Both the position numbers and the translations under genes were made by a program. DNA of 64,000 nt from a virus. The first letter of the stretch is position 1, and every line of letters starts with the position of its first letter. Below are positions 35,711-42,234 of this stretch, in pieces. Under the pieces are notes generated by a model. The model was not told the DNA's origin, made no database searches, and saw only the letters and a program-made list of their open reading frames with translations. The DNA lies in IMG/VR virus record IMGVR_UViG_3300028376_000003, positions 62,001-126,000 of that record; one strand, 5' to 3'.

Positions 35711-36052
35711 TTATTCCACAATATCTTCTGCTGTTTCTGATAGTGCTATACAAGCCTTTGCAGTTTCTTCGTGTTTAAACTCTAAACACCTATCAGCACA
35801 ATAAACAGAACTTTCAAATACCAAATCCGATATATTAGAGAGATGGTGTGATTTATTCTCAAGTGCATACACAAAAGCTTCACATATCTTAATAAACTCT
35901 CCTAGGTCTACTGAAAAGGCTTTAACTTTAGTCTTTTCCATTGACTTATTTAGTAACTCTATACAGCTATTAACATCATCTATTAGCTGAGAGTTATCAT
36001 TTACCTCCTCTGTTTCTTCATTCTGTTCTAAAAACTTTTTAAGATGTATCAT
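35711..36052 (-). CDS. Helical hypothetical protein, 113 aa, with capsid-targeting-like N-terminus
   Basis: The N-terminus MIHLKKFLEQNEE resembles the capsid-targeting peptide of T4 internal proteins (MKTYxEFxxE). The C-terminal part (YCADRCLEFKHEETAKACIA) weakly recalls four-helix Cys-rich copper-binding proteins (DUF326 type), but most of their cysteines are missing. A late box lies 19 bases upstream. Candidate internal head protein (inference). Confidence 0.55.
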   Translation of the reverse strand: MIHLKKFLEQNEETEEVNDNSQLIDDVNSCIELLNKSMEKTKVKAFSVDLGEFIKICEAFVYALENKSHHLSNISDLVFESSVYCADRCLEFKHEETAKACIALSETAEDIVE

Positions 36053-36071
36053 TATAATTTATTTATTTACT

Positions 36072-36081
36072 TATATATTAA
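36072..36081 (-). promoter_or_regulatory. Late-type box TTAATATATA
   Basis: Exact minus-strand box 19 bases before the ATG at 36052. Confidence 0.6.
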
Positions 36082-36168
36082 ATATTTACATAGTAAACAG
36101 ATACAAATGTTAAAGTATCCTTTTTATATAAACTTTTCCATAGGTATGTATATATTAATAAAGAAACT

Positions 36169-36840
36169 ATGGTAGAGTTATTACATTTTGATATAGAAAC
36201 CACAAGTGAGTATGAAAACTTCGAATCATTTAAGGAAAACGATGAGAGGGGATCAGCTTTATTTGAAGCCAAATGCAAAAAAATGAATTGGATAGAAAAG
36301 TGTGGGAGTATAGAGCAAGCATACATTGAAAATGGTGGGATAATATCAACATATGGTAAGATAATATGTATATCATTTGGATTTACCGTTAACGGAGAAA
36401 AAAGAATAAAATCGTTATACTCTGATAATGAAAAGGATTTAGTCAATAAGTTCAATGAATCTCTAAAATACATAGAAAAAAAAGCTTTTCATTTATGTGG
36501 ATTCAGGATAAAACATTTTGATATTCCTTGGATATTACACAAATTACATAAATATGGTATAGAGCCAGTTGATATGATATATGTATATGATAAGAAACCA
36601 TGGGAGATGAGAGTAGCTGATATGTCTGATGATTGGAAAACTGGTTACTTATTATCACATACCTTTGATGAAATGTGTTATGAATTAGGTGTGGAATCCC
36701 CTAAGAATGAACTAGATGGTTCTAAAGTCCATAAAGCATACTGGTCTGGTAATTTAGATTCAGTTGTAAAATACTGCGAATCAGATGTTTCATCATCAAT
36801 TGATGCTGGGATTAAACTATATAAACATTATAAACATTAG
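36169..36840 (+). CDS. DnaQ/PolB-type 3'-5' exonuclease
   Basis: 223 residues with the DEDDy motifs of the RNase H-like exonuclease fold: HFDIETT (Asp8, Glu10), then CGFRIKHFDIPWIL (motif II Asp) and VKYCESDVSSS (motif III, Tyr...Asp). It resembles free-standing polymerase-B exonuclease domains. Probable role in DNA proofreading, repair or host-DNA degradation. A long insertion after motif I (about 14-60) is unusual. It is 2 bases upstream of the next gene. Confidence 0.85.
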   Translation: MVELLHFDIETTSEYENFESFKENDERGSALFEAKCKKMNWIEKCGSIEQAYIENGGIISTYGKIICISFGFTVNGEKRIKSLYSDNEKDLVNKFNESLKYIEKKAFHLCGFRIKHFDIPWILHKLHKYGIEPVDMIYVYDKKPWEMRVADMSDDWKTGYLLSHTFDEMCYELGVESPKNELDGSKVHKAYWSGNLDSVVKYCESDVSSSIDAGIKLYKHYKH

Positions 36841-36842
36841 AT

Positions 36843-37283
36843 ATGGGAGAAAAAATCACAAAAGGAGATTTATTTTTATTTACATCACATTATGATAATG
36901 GTCGTTCAGTCCATTACTATGGTTCACTTGTAGAAATAATTGGTATTGCAAGTAATAGCATAATGATGGTAACTGGTGAAGGAGATTTAAACACTAAAGA
37001 GAAATTGCTTATAAGAATAATAAAGGATAGTAACTTTAAAGACATTGATTCTAGTAAATTTTCTAAAACGCTTGTAAAAGATTTAAAAATTAAATTTAAA
37101 TTTAATCTAGAAAATGATACCATTGAAGCAGATTCACATGATGTGCACAAGATAAATATAGACTATGGATTAGTTGAAATTGATAAAAAAATAGATAGGC
37201 TTTTAAAAGAGAAAACTCTTTACAATGACTTTCATATCAGGACAAGAAAGCTAAGGAAATTATTAGATGATTCTAATGACTAG
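36843..37283 (+). CDS. Hypothetical protein, 146 aa
   Basis: Follows the exonuclease by 2 bases, so it is co-translated. Strand-rich first half, helical charged second half (LVEIDKKIDRLLKEKTLYND). Its end overlaps the convergent alarmone hydrolase gene by 4 bases. Not recognised. Confidence 0.6.
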   Translation: MGEKITKGDLFLFTSHYDNGRSVHYYGSLVEIIGIASNSIMMVTGEGDLNTKEKLLIRIIKDSNFKDIDSSKFSKTLVKDLKIKFKFNLENDTIEADSHDVHKINIDYGLVEIDKKIDRLLKEKTLYNDFHIRTRKLRKLLDDSND

Positions 37284-37822
37284 TTATTCTCAAATGGACT
37301 TATCTTAGAATCTATCAAAGACATCAATTCATTGTGTGTTTGTGATAGATTCCTTGATACTAAACCATCTAAAATAAATCTAGTTTCTGTCACATACTTG
37401 CTGACAAATTTATCACTACCTTGTTCTAAATCTGAGCAATTGTGTAATCTATCAGCTAACTTTATAACAAGAGCATAACTAGTCATATTTAGCATTTTAT
37501 CTAATAAATACTCTGATTTACCTACCTTCTCTATTTTGTTATTATCAGATGTAAGTTCTTCTACTATACTACTGACCATTTTTCCAAACTCTTCTTCTAT
37601 ATTACTAATAGTAACATCACAATCTTCAACAGTGTCGTGAAGTAATGCCGCAATACAAATTAGCTCCTTATTTTTACTCACCTTGACCTCCCTAACTATT
37701 TTGCTTACTGCAATTGGGTGCCATGCATATTCTTTGCCAGAAAATTTTCTAAACTGTCCATCGTGTGCCTCTATCATAAATAATAGAGCCTTTCTTAGCT
37801 TTGTTTCTTTTTTAGTTTTCAT
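37280..37822 (-). CDS. Small alarmone hydrolase-like HD protein (RelA/SpoT hydrolase domain)
   Basis: About 180 residues. Motifs of the SpoT/MESH1 hydrolase domain are in order: AHDGQFRKFSGKEYAWHPIA (first His), AALLHDTVED (HD pair, then ED), and VIKLADRLHNC (final Asp, Asn). There is no synthetase domain, so it should only degrade (p)ppGpp. This could block the stringent response during infection (inference). The ATG at 37822 is preferred to 37831 because the TTAATATATA box starts at 37831, leaving no room for an earlier start. Confidence 0.85.
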   Translation of the reverse strand: MKTKKETKLRKALLFMIEAHDGQFRKFSGKEYAWHPIAVSKIVREVKVSKNKELICIAALLHDTVEDCDVTISNIEEEFGKMVSSIVEELTSDNNKIEKVGKSEYLLDKMLNMTSYALVIKLADRLHNCSDLEQGSDKFVSKYVTETRFILDGLVSRNLSQTHNELMSLIDSKISPFENN

Positions 37823-37830
37823 AGTTGTCA

Positions 37831-37840
37831 TATATATTAA
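37831..37840 (-). promoter_or_regulatory. Late-type box TTAATATATA
   Basis: Exact minus-strand box 8 bases before ATG 37822; it overlaps the alternative upstream ATG. Confidence 0.6.
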
Positions 37841-37861
37841 ACAAATATAACCTTTTTATTT

Positions 37862-37888
37862 GATATATACAACAGGGGAGATATATAC
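37862..37888. repeat. Direct repeat GATATATAC x2, possible operator
   Basis: GATATATAC at 37862-37870 and again at 37880-37888, 18 bases apart, between the divergent alarmone hydrolase and ribbon-helix-helix genes. It is a plausible binding site for the RHH protein. Confidence 0.3.
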
Positions 37889-37918
37889 TTTTATATATAT
37901 AATAAAATATAAAAAATC

Positions 37919-38077
37919 ATGGGTACAAAGAATAAAATGTTTTCATTTAGAATACCACCAAAATTATTAGAAGAATATCACGAAATGTGTGATGAGAACT
38001 CAATAAACATATCAAAAAGGATTAGAAAGTTCATTGAGCGTGATTTAGAAGGATGGAGAAATAAGAAAAAGGAATAA
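37919..38077 (+). CDS. Ribbon-helix-helix (Arc/CopG-like) DNA-binding protein, 52 aa
   Basis: ATG 37919 to TAA 38077. The sequence KMFSFRIPPKLLEEYHEMCD then SINISKRIRKFIERDLE is the RHH pattern: one strand (FSFRIPP), helix, turn with NIS, second helix. It is the right size for a dimeric regulator. No toxin partner is seen next to it; the closest gene is the divergent alarmone hydrolase, which it might control. Confidence 0.7.
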   Translation: MGTKNKMFSFRIPPKLLEEYHEMCDENSINISKRIRKFIERDLEGWRNKKKE

Positions 38078-38126
38078 ATTTAATAAAATATTTCATAAAT
38101 ACTTTAATAATTCGAAATATATTCAG

Positions 38127-38134
38127 TATGTTTG
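38127..38134 (+). promoter_or_regulatory. Bacteroidetes-type -7 element TATGTTTG
   Basis: TATGTTTG fits TAnnTTTG; 53 bases before ATG 38188. It probably drives the run of small genes to 39.5 kb. Confidence 0.45.
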
Positions 38135-38187
38135 TATCATATAATTTACTACAGATAATAGTATTATGAACAAACAAAGAAGTTATT

Positions 38188-38424
38188 ATGAAAAATCTTA
38201 AAAAATGGTTTAGAAATTTATCAATTACTAACCTTGCTCACTACTACTGGCTAAAAATAAGAGAAGAATCAAAAGATAGACATGGTGAAAAATTATGTTA
38301 TTGTGGACACACTAATAAATGTAGTTGTGATGACCCAGATAAACAAACTTTTAAAGATTCTGTAAAAAGAGGAACTATAATTATATTTGATAAAAAGAAC
38401 GGTTGGAAAACTTCCAAAAAATAA
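38188..38424 (+). CDS. Cys-rich small protein, 78 aa
   Basis: Basic N-terminal helix (MKNLKKWFRNLS) and a CYCGHTNKCSCDDPD cluster with four cysteines and a His, likely metal-binding. Function unknown. Confidence 0.6.
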   Translation: MKNLKKWFRNLSITNLAHYYWLKIREESKDRHGEKLCYCGHTNKCSCDDPDKQTFKDSVKRGTIIIFDKKNGWKTSKK

Positions 38425-38443
38425 ATGTAATAAATATAAAACT

Positions 38444-38653
38444 ATGGAATCTAATAAAAAAGAAACTAATGGGATATTGTCAGTAGTTCTAAATGTTTTC
38501 CTAGTAGCTACAGAAAATAGGCTAATAAGCTTCGCTATCAAAAATAAAGAATTAAGCCCTGAGCAGACTAGTTATATAGAGTCTGAATACGGCAAAATAG
38601 AATCTATCGAAGATGGTAGTAGTGGGTTCACTAAAACTGTTATATACATTTAA
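38444..38653 (+). CDS. Small hypothetical protein, 69 aa
   Basis: The start at ATG 38444 (residue 20 of the longest frame) is preferred because it follows the previous stop and has an A-rich lead. A hydrophobic stretch (ILSVVLNVFLVATENRLISF) could be a short membrane or amphipathic helix. Unknown. Confidence 0.55.
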   Translation: MESNKKETNGILSVVLNVFLVATENRLISFAIKNKELSPEQTSYIESEYGKIESIEDGSSGFTKTVIYI

Positions 38654-38664
38654 TAAAATGAACT

Positions 38665-38859
38665 ATGTTAATTAGAAAAATGTATACCTTGTACATAAAT
38701 ACAACACTTAGAACTGCATACTTTGGTAATCTAAAGTTTGGATGTAGAATAGGTGGTGCAAAGTTTGGTAAAGTAATTGATTGTAATTTATCTGATTTGA
38801 AACACAACCTAAGAATACTAGCAGAAGAAAATTATTTAATTAATAAACGCACGTATTAA
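38665..38859 (+). CDS. Small hypothetical protein, 64 aa
   Basis: Basic beta-type sequence (MYTLYINTTLRTAYFGNLKF); 11 bases after the previous gene. Not recognised. Confidence 0.55.
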   Translation: MLIRKMYTLYINTTLRTAYFGNLKFGCRIGGAKFGKVIDCNLSDLKHNLRILAEENYLINKRTY

Positions 38860-38860
38860 A

Positions 38861-39208
38861 ATGAAAATAACAAAAGGAACATTCAAATATACTGGTATTA
38901 ACGATATAGATATTGACTTAGTCACAGACAAGTGGAATCATTTATGGATGCTTGCTGAGTGGAAAGTAGACAATTCTTGGAAAATAGTCAAATATATTAG
39001 AAAAGACTCTCAAAATACCGAGATAAAGCTAACGATATCATGTGAACAAGCAACTGAACTTATTAAAAACCTTGGCTTAATTAATATTAATACTGGGTTT
39101 CAAAGTGGTTACTCTTGGAGGACTAAAAAGGATATGGTGTATTTAGAGAACTGGAGATTGGCAAGACATAAGAAATTACAGACCAAATTAATAACAAACA
39201 ACTTTTAA
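38861..39208 (+). CDS. Hypothetical protein, 115 aa
   Basis: One base after the previous stop. Trp-rich strands (WNHLWMLAEWKVDNSWKIVK). Unknown. Confidence 0.6.
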   Translation: MKITKGTFKYTGINDIDIDLVTDKWNHLWMLAEWKVDNSWKIVKYIRKDSQNTEIKLTISCEQATELIKNLGLININTGFQSGYSWRTKKDMVYLENWRLARHKKLQTKLITNNF

Positions 39209-39211
39209 ATT

Positions 39212-39478
39212 ATGAAAGATACATTTAGATACTTCATCAGAAAGAACTTCTCTGAGATTGGCGAAATAAGCAATGAGGATATTGATGAAATCGGAATTGA
39301 ATTTCACAAGTACTTGGATAGCAAATTAAATGATGACCAAAAGGCTAAAATACTACCAAAAAGTGCGATTGATGTAATAATGAATAGCGACCACCCACTT
39401 AAAACAAACGGATTTGAGCCAGCATATATGCTACATTTTACACAATGGACAAAGGAACAAAGTGAATCGCAAGACTAG
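39212..39478 (+). CDS. Hypothetical acidic protein, 88 aa
   Basis: Three bases after the previous stop. Helical, acidic (EIGEISNEDIDEIGIEFHKY). Unknown; last gene of this small-gene run. Confidence 0.6.
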   Translation: MKDTFRYFIRKNFSEIGEISNEDIDEIGIEFHKYLDSKLNDDQKAKILPKSAIDVIMNSDHPLKTNGFEPAYMLHFTQWTKEQSESQD

Positions 39479-39514
39479 TTAAATGTTTTTATAAATTTTT
39501 TGGCTATTAGCTTC

Positions 39515-39522
39515 TATATTTA
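39515..39522 (+). promoter_or_regulatory. Bacteroidetes-type -7 element (TATATTTA)
   Basis: TATATTTA, one mismatch to TATATTTG, 21 bases before ATG 39544, with TTTTTTGG about 18 bases upstream as a possible -33 element. Confidence 0.45.
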
Positions 39523-39543
39523 CACAATAATAATAATAAAACA

Positions 39544-39765
39544 ATGAATAAAGACAATAATTCTATTATAGATACTAATGTACCTCTTTTTAAGTATATC
39601 GAGATTAAGGATTATGACAATGATAGTGTTGTTAAGCGACTAGATGTAAGCGATAAATCCGATAGGCGTATAGATACTATCGAAAGTGGGATTGATATAA
39701 ACTTAAACCATGACCAATACTATACGTTTAGTCATGATAGTGAAGTTGAATTAGAACTCATATGA
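39544..39765 (+). CDS. Small acidic hypothetical protein, 73 aa
   Basis: Asp-rich (DYDNDSVVKRLDVSDKSDRR). Unknown. Own promoter. It precedes the leader and large tRNA cluster. Confidence 0.6.
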   Translation: MNKDNNSIIDTNVPLFKYIEIKDYDNDSVVKRLDVSDKSDRRIDTIESGIDINLNHDQYYTFSHDSEVELELI

Positions 39766-39817
39766 AAATAAATTTAAATCTTTTTAAAAAACACTTGTGA
39801 GAAACAAATATTAGTTA

Positions 39818-39825
39818 TATATTTG
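39818..39825 (+). promoter_or_regulatory. Bacteroidetes-type -7 element TATATTTG for the large tRNA operon
   Basis: TATATTTGCA; the 80-base stretch from here to the leader ATG is closely similar to that before the second MKNLNLN leader at 44621. Confidence 0.6.
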
Positions 39826-39895
39826 CACAGAACCTAAAATAATTTAAACTTTTAGTAAAAAAAAGAATATAAATAACCAAAGGAAGAAATAAAAT

Positions 39896-39905
39896 TTAAT
39901 ATATA
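39896..39905 (+). promoter_or_regulatory. Late-type box TTAATATATA before tRNA leader
   Basis: Exact box 6 bases before the leader ATG. Confidence 0.6.
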
Positions 39906-39911
39906 ATAGTG

Positions 39912-40031
39912 ATGAAAAATTTAAACCTAAATACAAATAGAAACTTAACGCTCAATGTGGTGAATATTATGTTATGTAATAGACCATCTAGGGGTTCTAG
40001 TGTATTTAATAAATTTCATCTTATGACATAG
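39912..40031 (+). CDS. Attenuator leader peptide, Leu/Asn/Thr/Arg/Val-rich (39 aa)
   Basis: ATG 39912 to TAG 40031. The first 24 residues are M, K, then N, L, T, R, V, I, M and C only (NLNLNTNRNLTLNVVNIMLC). The tRNAs after the terminator are Leu x4, Asn, Ile-like, Arg-like, Val, Cys, Thr and a CAU tRNA: every one of these amino acids occurs in the leader, and only Lys does not match. Codons also agree (TTA/CTA for Leu UAA/UAG, AGA for Arg UCU, ACA for Thr UGU). The sequence TCTAGGGGTT (39987-39996) is a copy of the terminator 3' arm and so can pair with its 5' arm. Confidence 0.8.
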   Translation: MKNLNLNTNRNLTLNVVNIMLCNRPSRGSSVFNKFHLMT

Positions 40032-40054
40032 TGAAATAAAAAATACAAATAACT

Positions 40055-40090
40055 AAAACCCCTAGAAATGAAAATTCTAGGGGTTTTTTT
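40055..40090 (+). terminator. Rho-independent terminator upstream of tRNA-Leu
   Basis: AAAACCCCTAGAA / TTCTAGGGGTTTT with loop ATGAAAA and a T run; 8 bases before the first tRNA. Confidence 0.9.
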
Positions 40091-40097
40091 GTTTTAT

Positions 40098-40182
40098 GCT
40101 AGTGTGGTGGAATGGTAGACACGAGGGATTCAAAATCCTTTAATCAGAAATGATTATATGAGTTCAAATCTCATCATTAGTA
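40098..40182 (+). tRNA. tRNA-Leu (CAA)
   Basis: Acceptor GCTAGTG/CATTAGT, anticodon arm AGGGATTCAAAATCCTT (CAA), long variable arm, T arm ATGAGTTCAAATCTCAT. Confidence 0.85.
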
Positions 40183-40194
40183 CATATATTACAA

Positions 40195-40268
40195 TCCTCG
40201 TTAGCTCAGTGGTCAGAAGCTCTCGTCTGTTAAACGAAAGGTCGGTGGTTCGAATCCACCACGAGGAG
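40195..40268 (+). tRNA. tRNA-Asn (GUU)
   Basis: Acceptor TCCTCGT/ACGAGGA, anticodon arm TCGTCTGTTAAACGA (GTT), T arm GGTGGTTCGAATCCACC. Confidence 0.9.
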
Positions 40269-40276
40269 CAAATAAT

Positions 40277-40358
40277 CGGCATATACCAGCCCAAGCTGAT
40301 ACCTTGGAGAACTGTAGTTGGTAAGTTGAAAACGTAGGTTCGAGTCCTACTGTGCCGA
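40277..40358 (+). tRNA. tRNA-like, anticodon GAU (Ile), D and anticodon regions rearranged
   Basis: Acceptor CGGCATA/TGTGCCG and T arm GTAGGTTCGAGTCCTAC are normal. Only seven bases (TACCAGC) follow the acceptor, where a D arm should be. Then comes a perfect anticodon arm CCAAGCTGATACCTTGG (GAT). A D-arm-like hairpin AACT/AGTT with GG in its loop (40310-40327) lies after the anticodon arm, in the variable region. TACC (40284-40287) could also pair with GGTA (40320-40323). The leader peptide of this operon contains Ile, which supports a functional tRNA-Ile. Alternative: a D-armless tRNA with a long variable arm. Confidence 0.5.
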
Positions 40359-40372
40359 CTTTTATGACACTT

Positions 40373-40457
40373 GTCGGAGTGGTGGAATGGCAGACACGCT
40401 GGGTTTAAGCTCCAGTGGGCAGTGATGTCCGTGAGGGTTCGAGTCCCTTCTCCGATA
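40373..40457 (+). tRNA. tRNA-Leu (UAA), copy 1
   Basis: Acceptor GTCGGAG/CTCCGAT, anticodon arm CTGGGTTTAAGCTCCAG (TAA), long variable arm, T arm GAGGGTTCGAGTCCCTT. Confidence 0.85.
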
Positions 40458-40466
40458 CGAATAAAT

Positions 40467-40556
40467 GCCAGTGTGGTGAAATTGGATGAAACACGCTAGT
40501 CTTAGGAACTAGTACCCAAGAGGTAAACATTGTCGGTTCGAGTCCGACCACTGGTA
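40467..40556 (+). tRNA. tRNA-Leu (UAG)
   Basis: Acceptor GCCAGTG/CACTGGT, anticodon arm CTAGTCTTAGGAACTAG (TAG), long variable arm, T arm GTCGGTTCGAGTCCGAC. Confidence 0.88.
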
Positions 40557-40566
40557 CAAAATAAAT

Positions 40567-40647
40567 GCCTTAGTAGTCCCGATTGTCTTCTAAACAATTA
40601 AGGGTAATTGGAAGCTGAAAATATAGGTTCGAGTCCTATCTAGGGTA
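40567..40647 (+). tRNA. tRNA-like, anticodon UCU (Arg), lacking a normal D arm
   Basis: Acceptor GCCTTAG/CTAGGGT and T arm ATAGGTTCGAGTCCTAT are normal. Eight bases (TAGTCCCG) separate the acceptor from a perfect anticodon arm ATTGTCTTCTAAACAAT (TCT). A 24-base region containing GGGTAATTGG follows before the T arm; CCC (40578-40580) can pair with GGG (40602-40604). This is the same rearranged layout as the Ile-like gene two places upstream. AGA codons in the leader peptide support identity as tRNA-Arg. Confidence 0.5.
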
Positions 40648-40656
40648 CAAATAAAA

Positions 40657-40730
40657 AGTTCTGTAATTCAGGGGTTCAGAATGCTTCCCTTACAAGGAAG
40701 AAGTCGTTGGTTCGAATCCAACCAGAACTA
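40657..40730 (+). tRNA. tRNA-Val (UAC)
   Basis: Acceptor AGTTCTG/CAGAACT, anticodon arm CTTCCCTTACAAGGAAG (TAC), T arm GTTGGTTCGAATCCAAC. Confidence 0.9.
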
Positions 40731-40736
40731 CAAAAT

Positions 40737-40808
40737 GTACCTATGACCGAGTGATTTAGGTAGGTGGCTGCAACCCATCGTACGGGGGTTTGAATCCCTC
40801 TAGGTACT
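40737..40808 (+). tRNA. tRNA-Cys (GCA)
   Basis: Acceptor GTACCTA/TAGGTAC, anticodon arm GTGGCTGCAACCCAT (GCA), T arm GGGGGTTTGAATCCCTC. Confidence 0.85.
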
Positions 40809-40815
40809 CTAATAT

Positions 40816-40888
40816 GCTGACATAGCTCAATTGGTAGAGCATTTGATTTGTAATCAAAAGGTTGTGGGTTCGAAGCCCTCTGTCAGCT
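40816..40888 (+). tRNA. tRNA-Thr (UGU)
   Basis: Acceptor GCTGACA/TGTCAGC, D arm TAGCTCAATTGGTAGAGC, anticodon arm TTTGATTTGTAATCAAA (TGT), T arm GTGGGTTCGAAGCCCTC. Confidence 0.9.
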
Positions 40889-40898
40889 CTGAAAAAAT

Positions 40899-40988
40899 GC
40901 ACTAGTGGCGAAGTGGATGAAACGCATCAGACTTAAAATCTGATACCCTTTGAGGTGAACAACGTGGGTTCAAATCCCACCTGGTGTA
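40899..40988 (+). tRNA. tRNA-Leu (UAA), copy 2
   Basis: Acceptor GCACTAG/CTGGTGT, anticodon arm ATCAGACTTAAAATCTGAT (TAA), long variable arm, T arm GTGGGTTCAAATCCCAC. A second UAA Leu tRNA, diverged from copy 1. Confidence 0.85.
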
Positions 40989-40992
40989 CTAA

Positions 40993-41078
40993 ATCGCTAT
41001 GAACAGATGTGGTAATTGTGCTTGGCTCATATCCAAGTTAGAGAAATCTTATTGTTGGTTCAAGTCCAACTAGCGGTA
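40993..41078 (+). tRNA. tRNA with CAU anticodon and long variable arm
   Basis: Acceptor ATCGCTA/TAGCGGT, anticodon arm CTTGGCTCATATCCAAG (CAT), T arm GTTGGTTCAAGTCCAAC. The variable region is 16 bases (TTAGAGAAATCTTATT, able to form AGA/TCT), a class II size otherwise limited to Leu, Ser and Tyr in bacteria. It may be elongator Met or lysidine-modified Ile. The leader peptide has internal Met and Ile codons, so both are compatible. Confidence 0.6.
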
Positions 41079-41080
41079 CA

Positions 41081-41120
41081 AAAAAAGAGGGGATATAATT
41101 AATTATATCCCCTCTTTTTT
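41081..41120. terminator. Bidirectional terminator, perfect 40-base palindrome
   Basis: AAAAAAGAGGGGATATAATT followed directly by its exact reverse complement. Ends the tRNA operon and the convergent minus-strand gene. Confidence 0.92.
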
Positions 41121-41132
41121 ATATTATTTGTT

Positions 41133-41564
41133 TTATTTATTTTTAAGACTTTCTATATCATCCCTTATCTCATCTATATCATCTAAAGATATATCATCCA
41201 AATCTTTACCAGCATCACCAGTATTATCTGTTACTACAGGAATAACATCTTCTATCCCTTTATCTATTTCCTTAGCAATGTAATCATCCCCTGCAATACT
41301 CTCTCTTTCTATTTGTAAACAGAACTGTGCTAATACTGCTAAATCATCATTTTTCTGTGCTAAATCGAATACTTTGCTATTAAGTTCATATTTTGACATA
41401 CCTCTAAATTTCTTTCTAGTATAGTAGTCATAGAAATCTTGCTCTTCTCTAGACATAACATTAGATGGTTTTCTATCAATACCAAATATCTCTGTCTTTT
41501 TAGCTTTTGCAGTTACTGCTTCGCTCACTTTTTTATTGTTAAAGTCTTTATATTTTTTTATCAT
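41133..41564 (-). CDS. Late hypothetical protein with capsid-targeting-like N-terminus, 143 aa
   Basis: The N-terminus MIKKYKDFNNKKVSEA resembles T4 capsid-targeting peptides. The middle is helical and charged; the C-terminus is acidic (DDISLDDIDEIRDDIESL). A late box lies 5 bases upstream. Last of a three-gene late operon. Likely an internal head or scaffold-type protein (inference). Confidence 0.6.
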   Translation of the reverse strand: MIKKYKDFNNKKVSEAVTAKAKKTEIFGIDRKPSNVMSREEQDFYDYYTRKKFRGMSKYELNSKVFDLAQKNDDLAVLAQFCLQIERESIAGDDYIAKEIDKGIEDVIPVVTDNTGDAGKDLDDISLDDIDEIRDDIESLKNK

Positions 41565-41569
41565 ACTCT

Positions 41570-41579
41570 TATATATTAA
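41570..41579 (-). promoter_or_regulatory. Late-type box TTAATATATA
   Basis: Exact minus-strand box 5 bases before the ATG at 41564. Confidence 0.6.
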
Positions 41580-41582
41580 TTT

Positions 41583-42218
41583 TTATTTACCATTTATTTC
41601 TTCAAACTCTTTTTCTAAATAAAGATAAATGTATTTTTTATACCTTTTCTTAATATCATCACTCACCGCCCTTGATATTCCCATCCATAGACCAATACTT
41701 TTTAATTTAGAAAATGCATCTTTTATATCATTTGGATTTCTTTCCATTATTAGGTCTGTTATAGATTGTGAAAAAGCCATTACCTCATCTTTATTCGAAA
41801 AATAAGCCTTTTGATCTGAAATGTTTCCTAAAAATTCAAAATTTAAATCAGCTGGTCGTCTCAAACCTTGTTTTAAATGTATATTTTCATGCTTTAATAC
41901 GTGGATAGCAAAACTGATATCATTACTCTCAAGATATCTTACATTATTAGCAAGAACCAATCTAGGCTTTTTAGTAACTGGGTTTAATAAACCAAATACT
42001 TTCATACCATTTGGTGGTGCATCTTCCCTCATTTTATCAGTTGGTAATTCATCATAGAATGTTCTGTAATAAACAACCTCTATATCATTTTTTGCACCAA
42101 TTCTTTGTAATTCATCAACACTAATACTCCACTCAGCCTCGACCTCTTTTATAAACTTTTCTAAATTATCAGACTTCCAATCTATTATTGCCTCATTAAA
42201 CTTTTTTAAATGTTTCAT
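41583..42218 (-). CDS. Predicted HExxH zinc metalloprotease, late gene, 211 aa
   Basis: Contains VLKHENIHLKQG: HENIH (about 109-113) is an HExxH zinc-protease motif, and NKDEVMAFSQS about 30 residues later offers the third ligand Glu. The N-terminus MKHLKKFNEAIIDW is capsid-targeting-like. Together these suggest a protease packaged in or acting on the head (inference). It lies between two other late genes. Confidence 0.65.
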   Translation of the reverse strand: MKHLKKFNEAIIDWKSDNLEKFIKEVEAEWSISVDELQRIGAKNDIEVVYYRTFYDELPTDKMREDAPPNGMKVFGLLNPVTKKPRLVLANNVRYLESNDISFAIHVLKHENIHLKQGLRRPADLNFEFLGNISDQKAYFSNKDEVMAFSQSITDLIMERNPNDIKDAFSKLKSIGLWMGISRAVSDDIKKRYKKYIYLYLEKEFEEINGK

Positions 42219-42234
42219 TATTATTCTTTTTTTT

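Larger units (their letters stand above)
39912..40091 (+). promoter_or_regulatory. Predicted attenuator of the 11-tRNA operon
   Basis: TCTAGGGGTT in the leader (39987-39996) pairs perfectly over ten bases with AACCCCTAGA (40057-40066), the terminator 5' arm, giving a mutually exclusive antiterminator. It lies downstream of the L/N/T/R/V/I/M/C codons, as required for stalling-dependent read-through. Confidence 0.75.

Noticed and set aside
37829-37831. ATG 37831 as start of the alarmone hydrolase
   Set aside because: It overlaps the TTAATATATA box, so a transcript from that promoter would not contain it.
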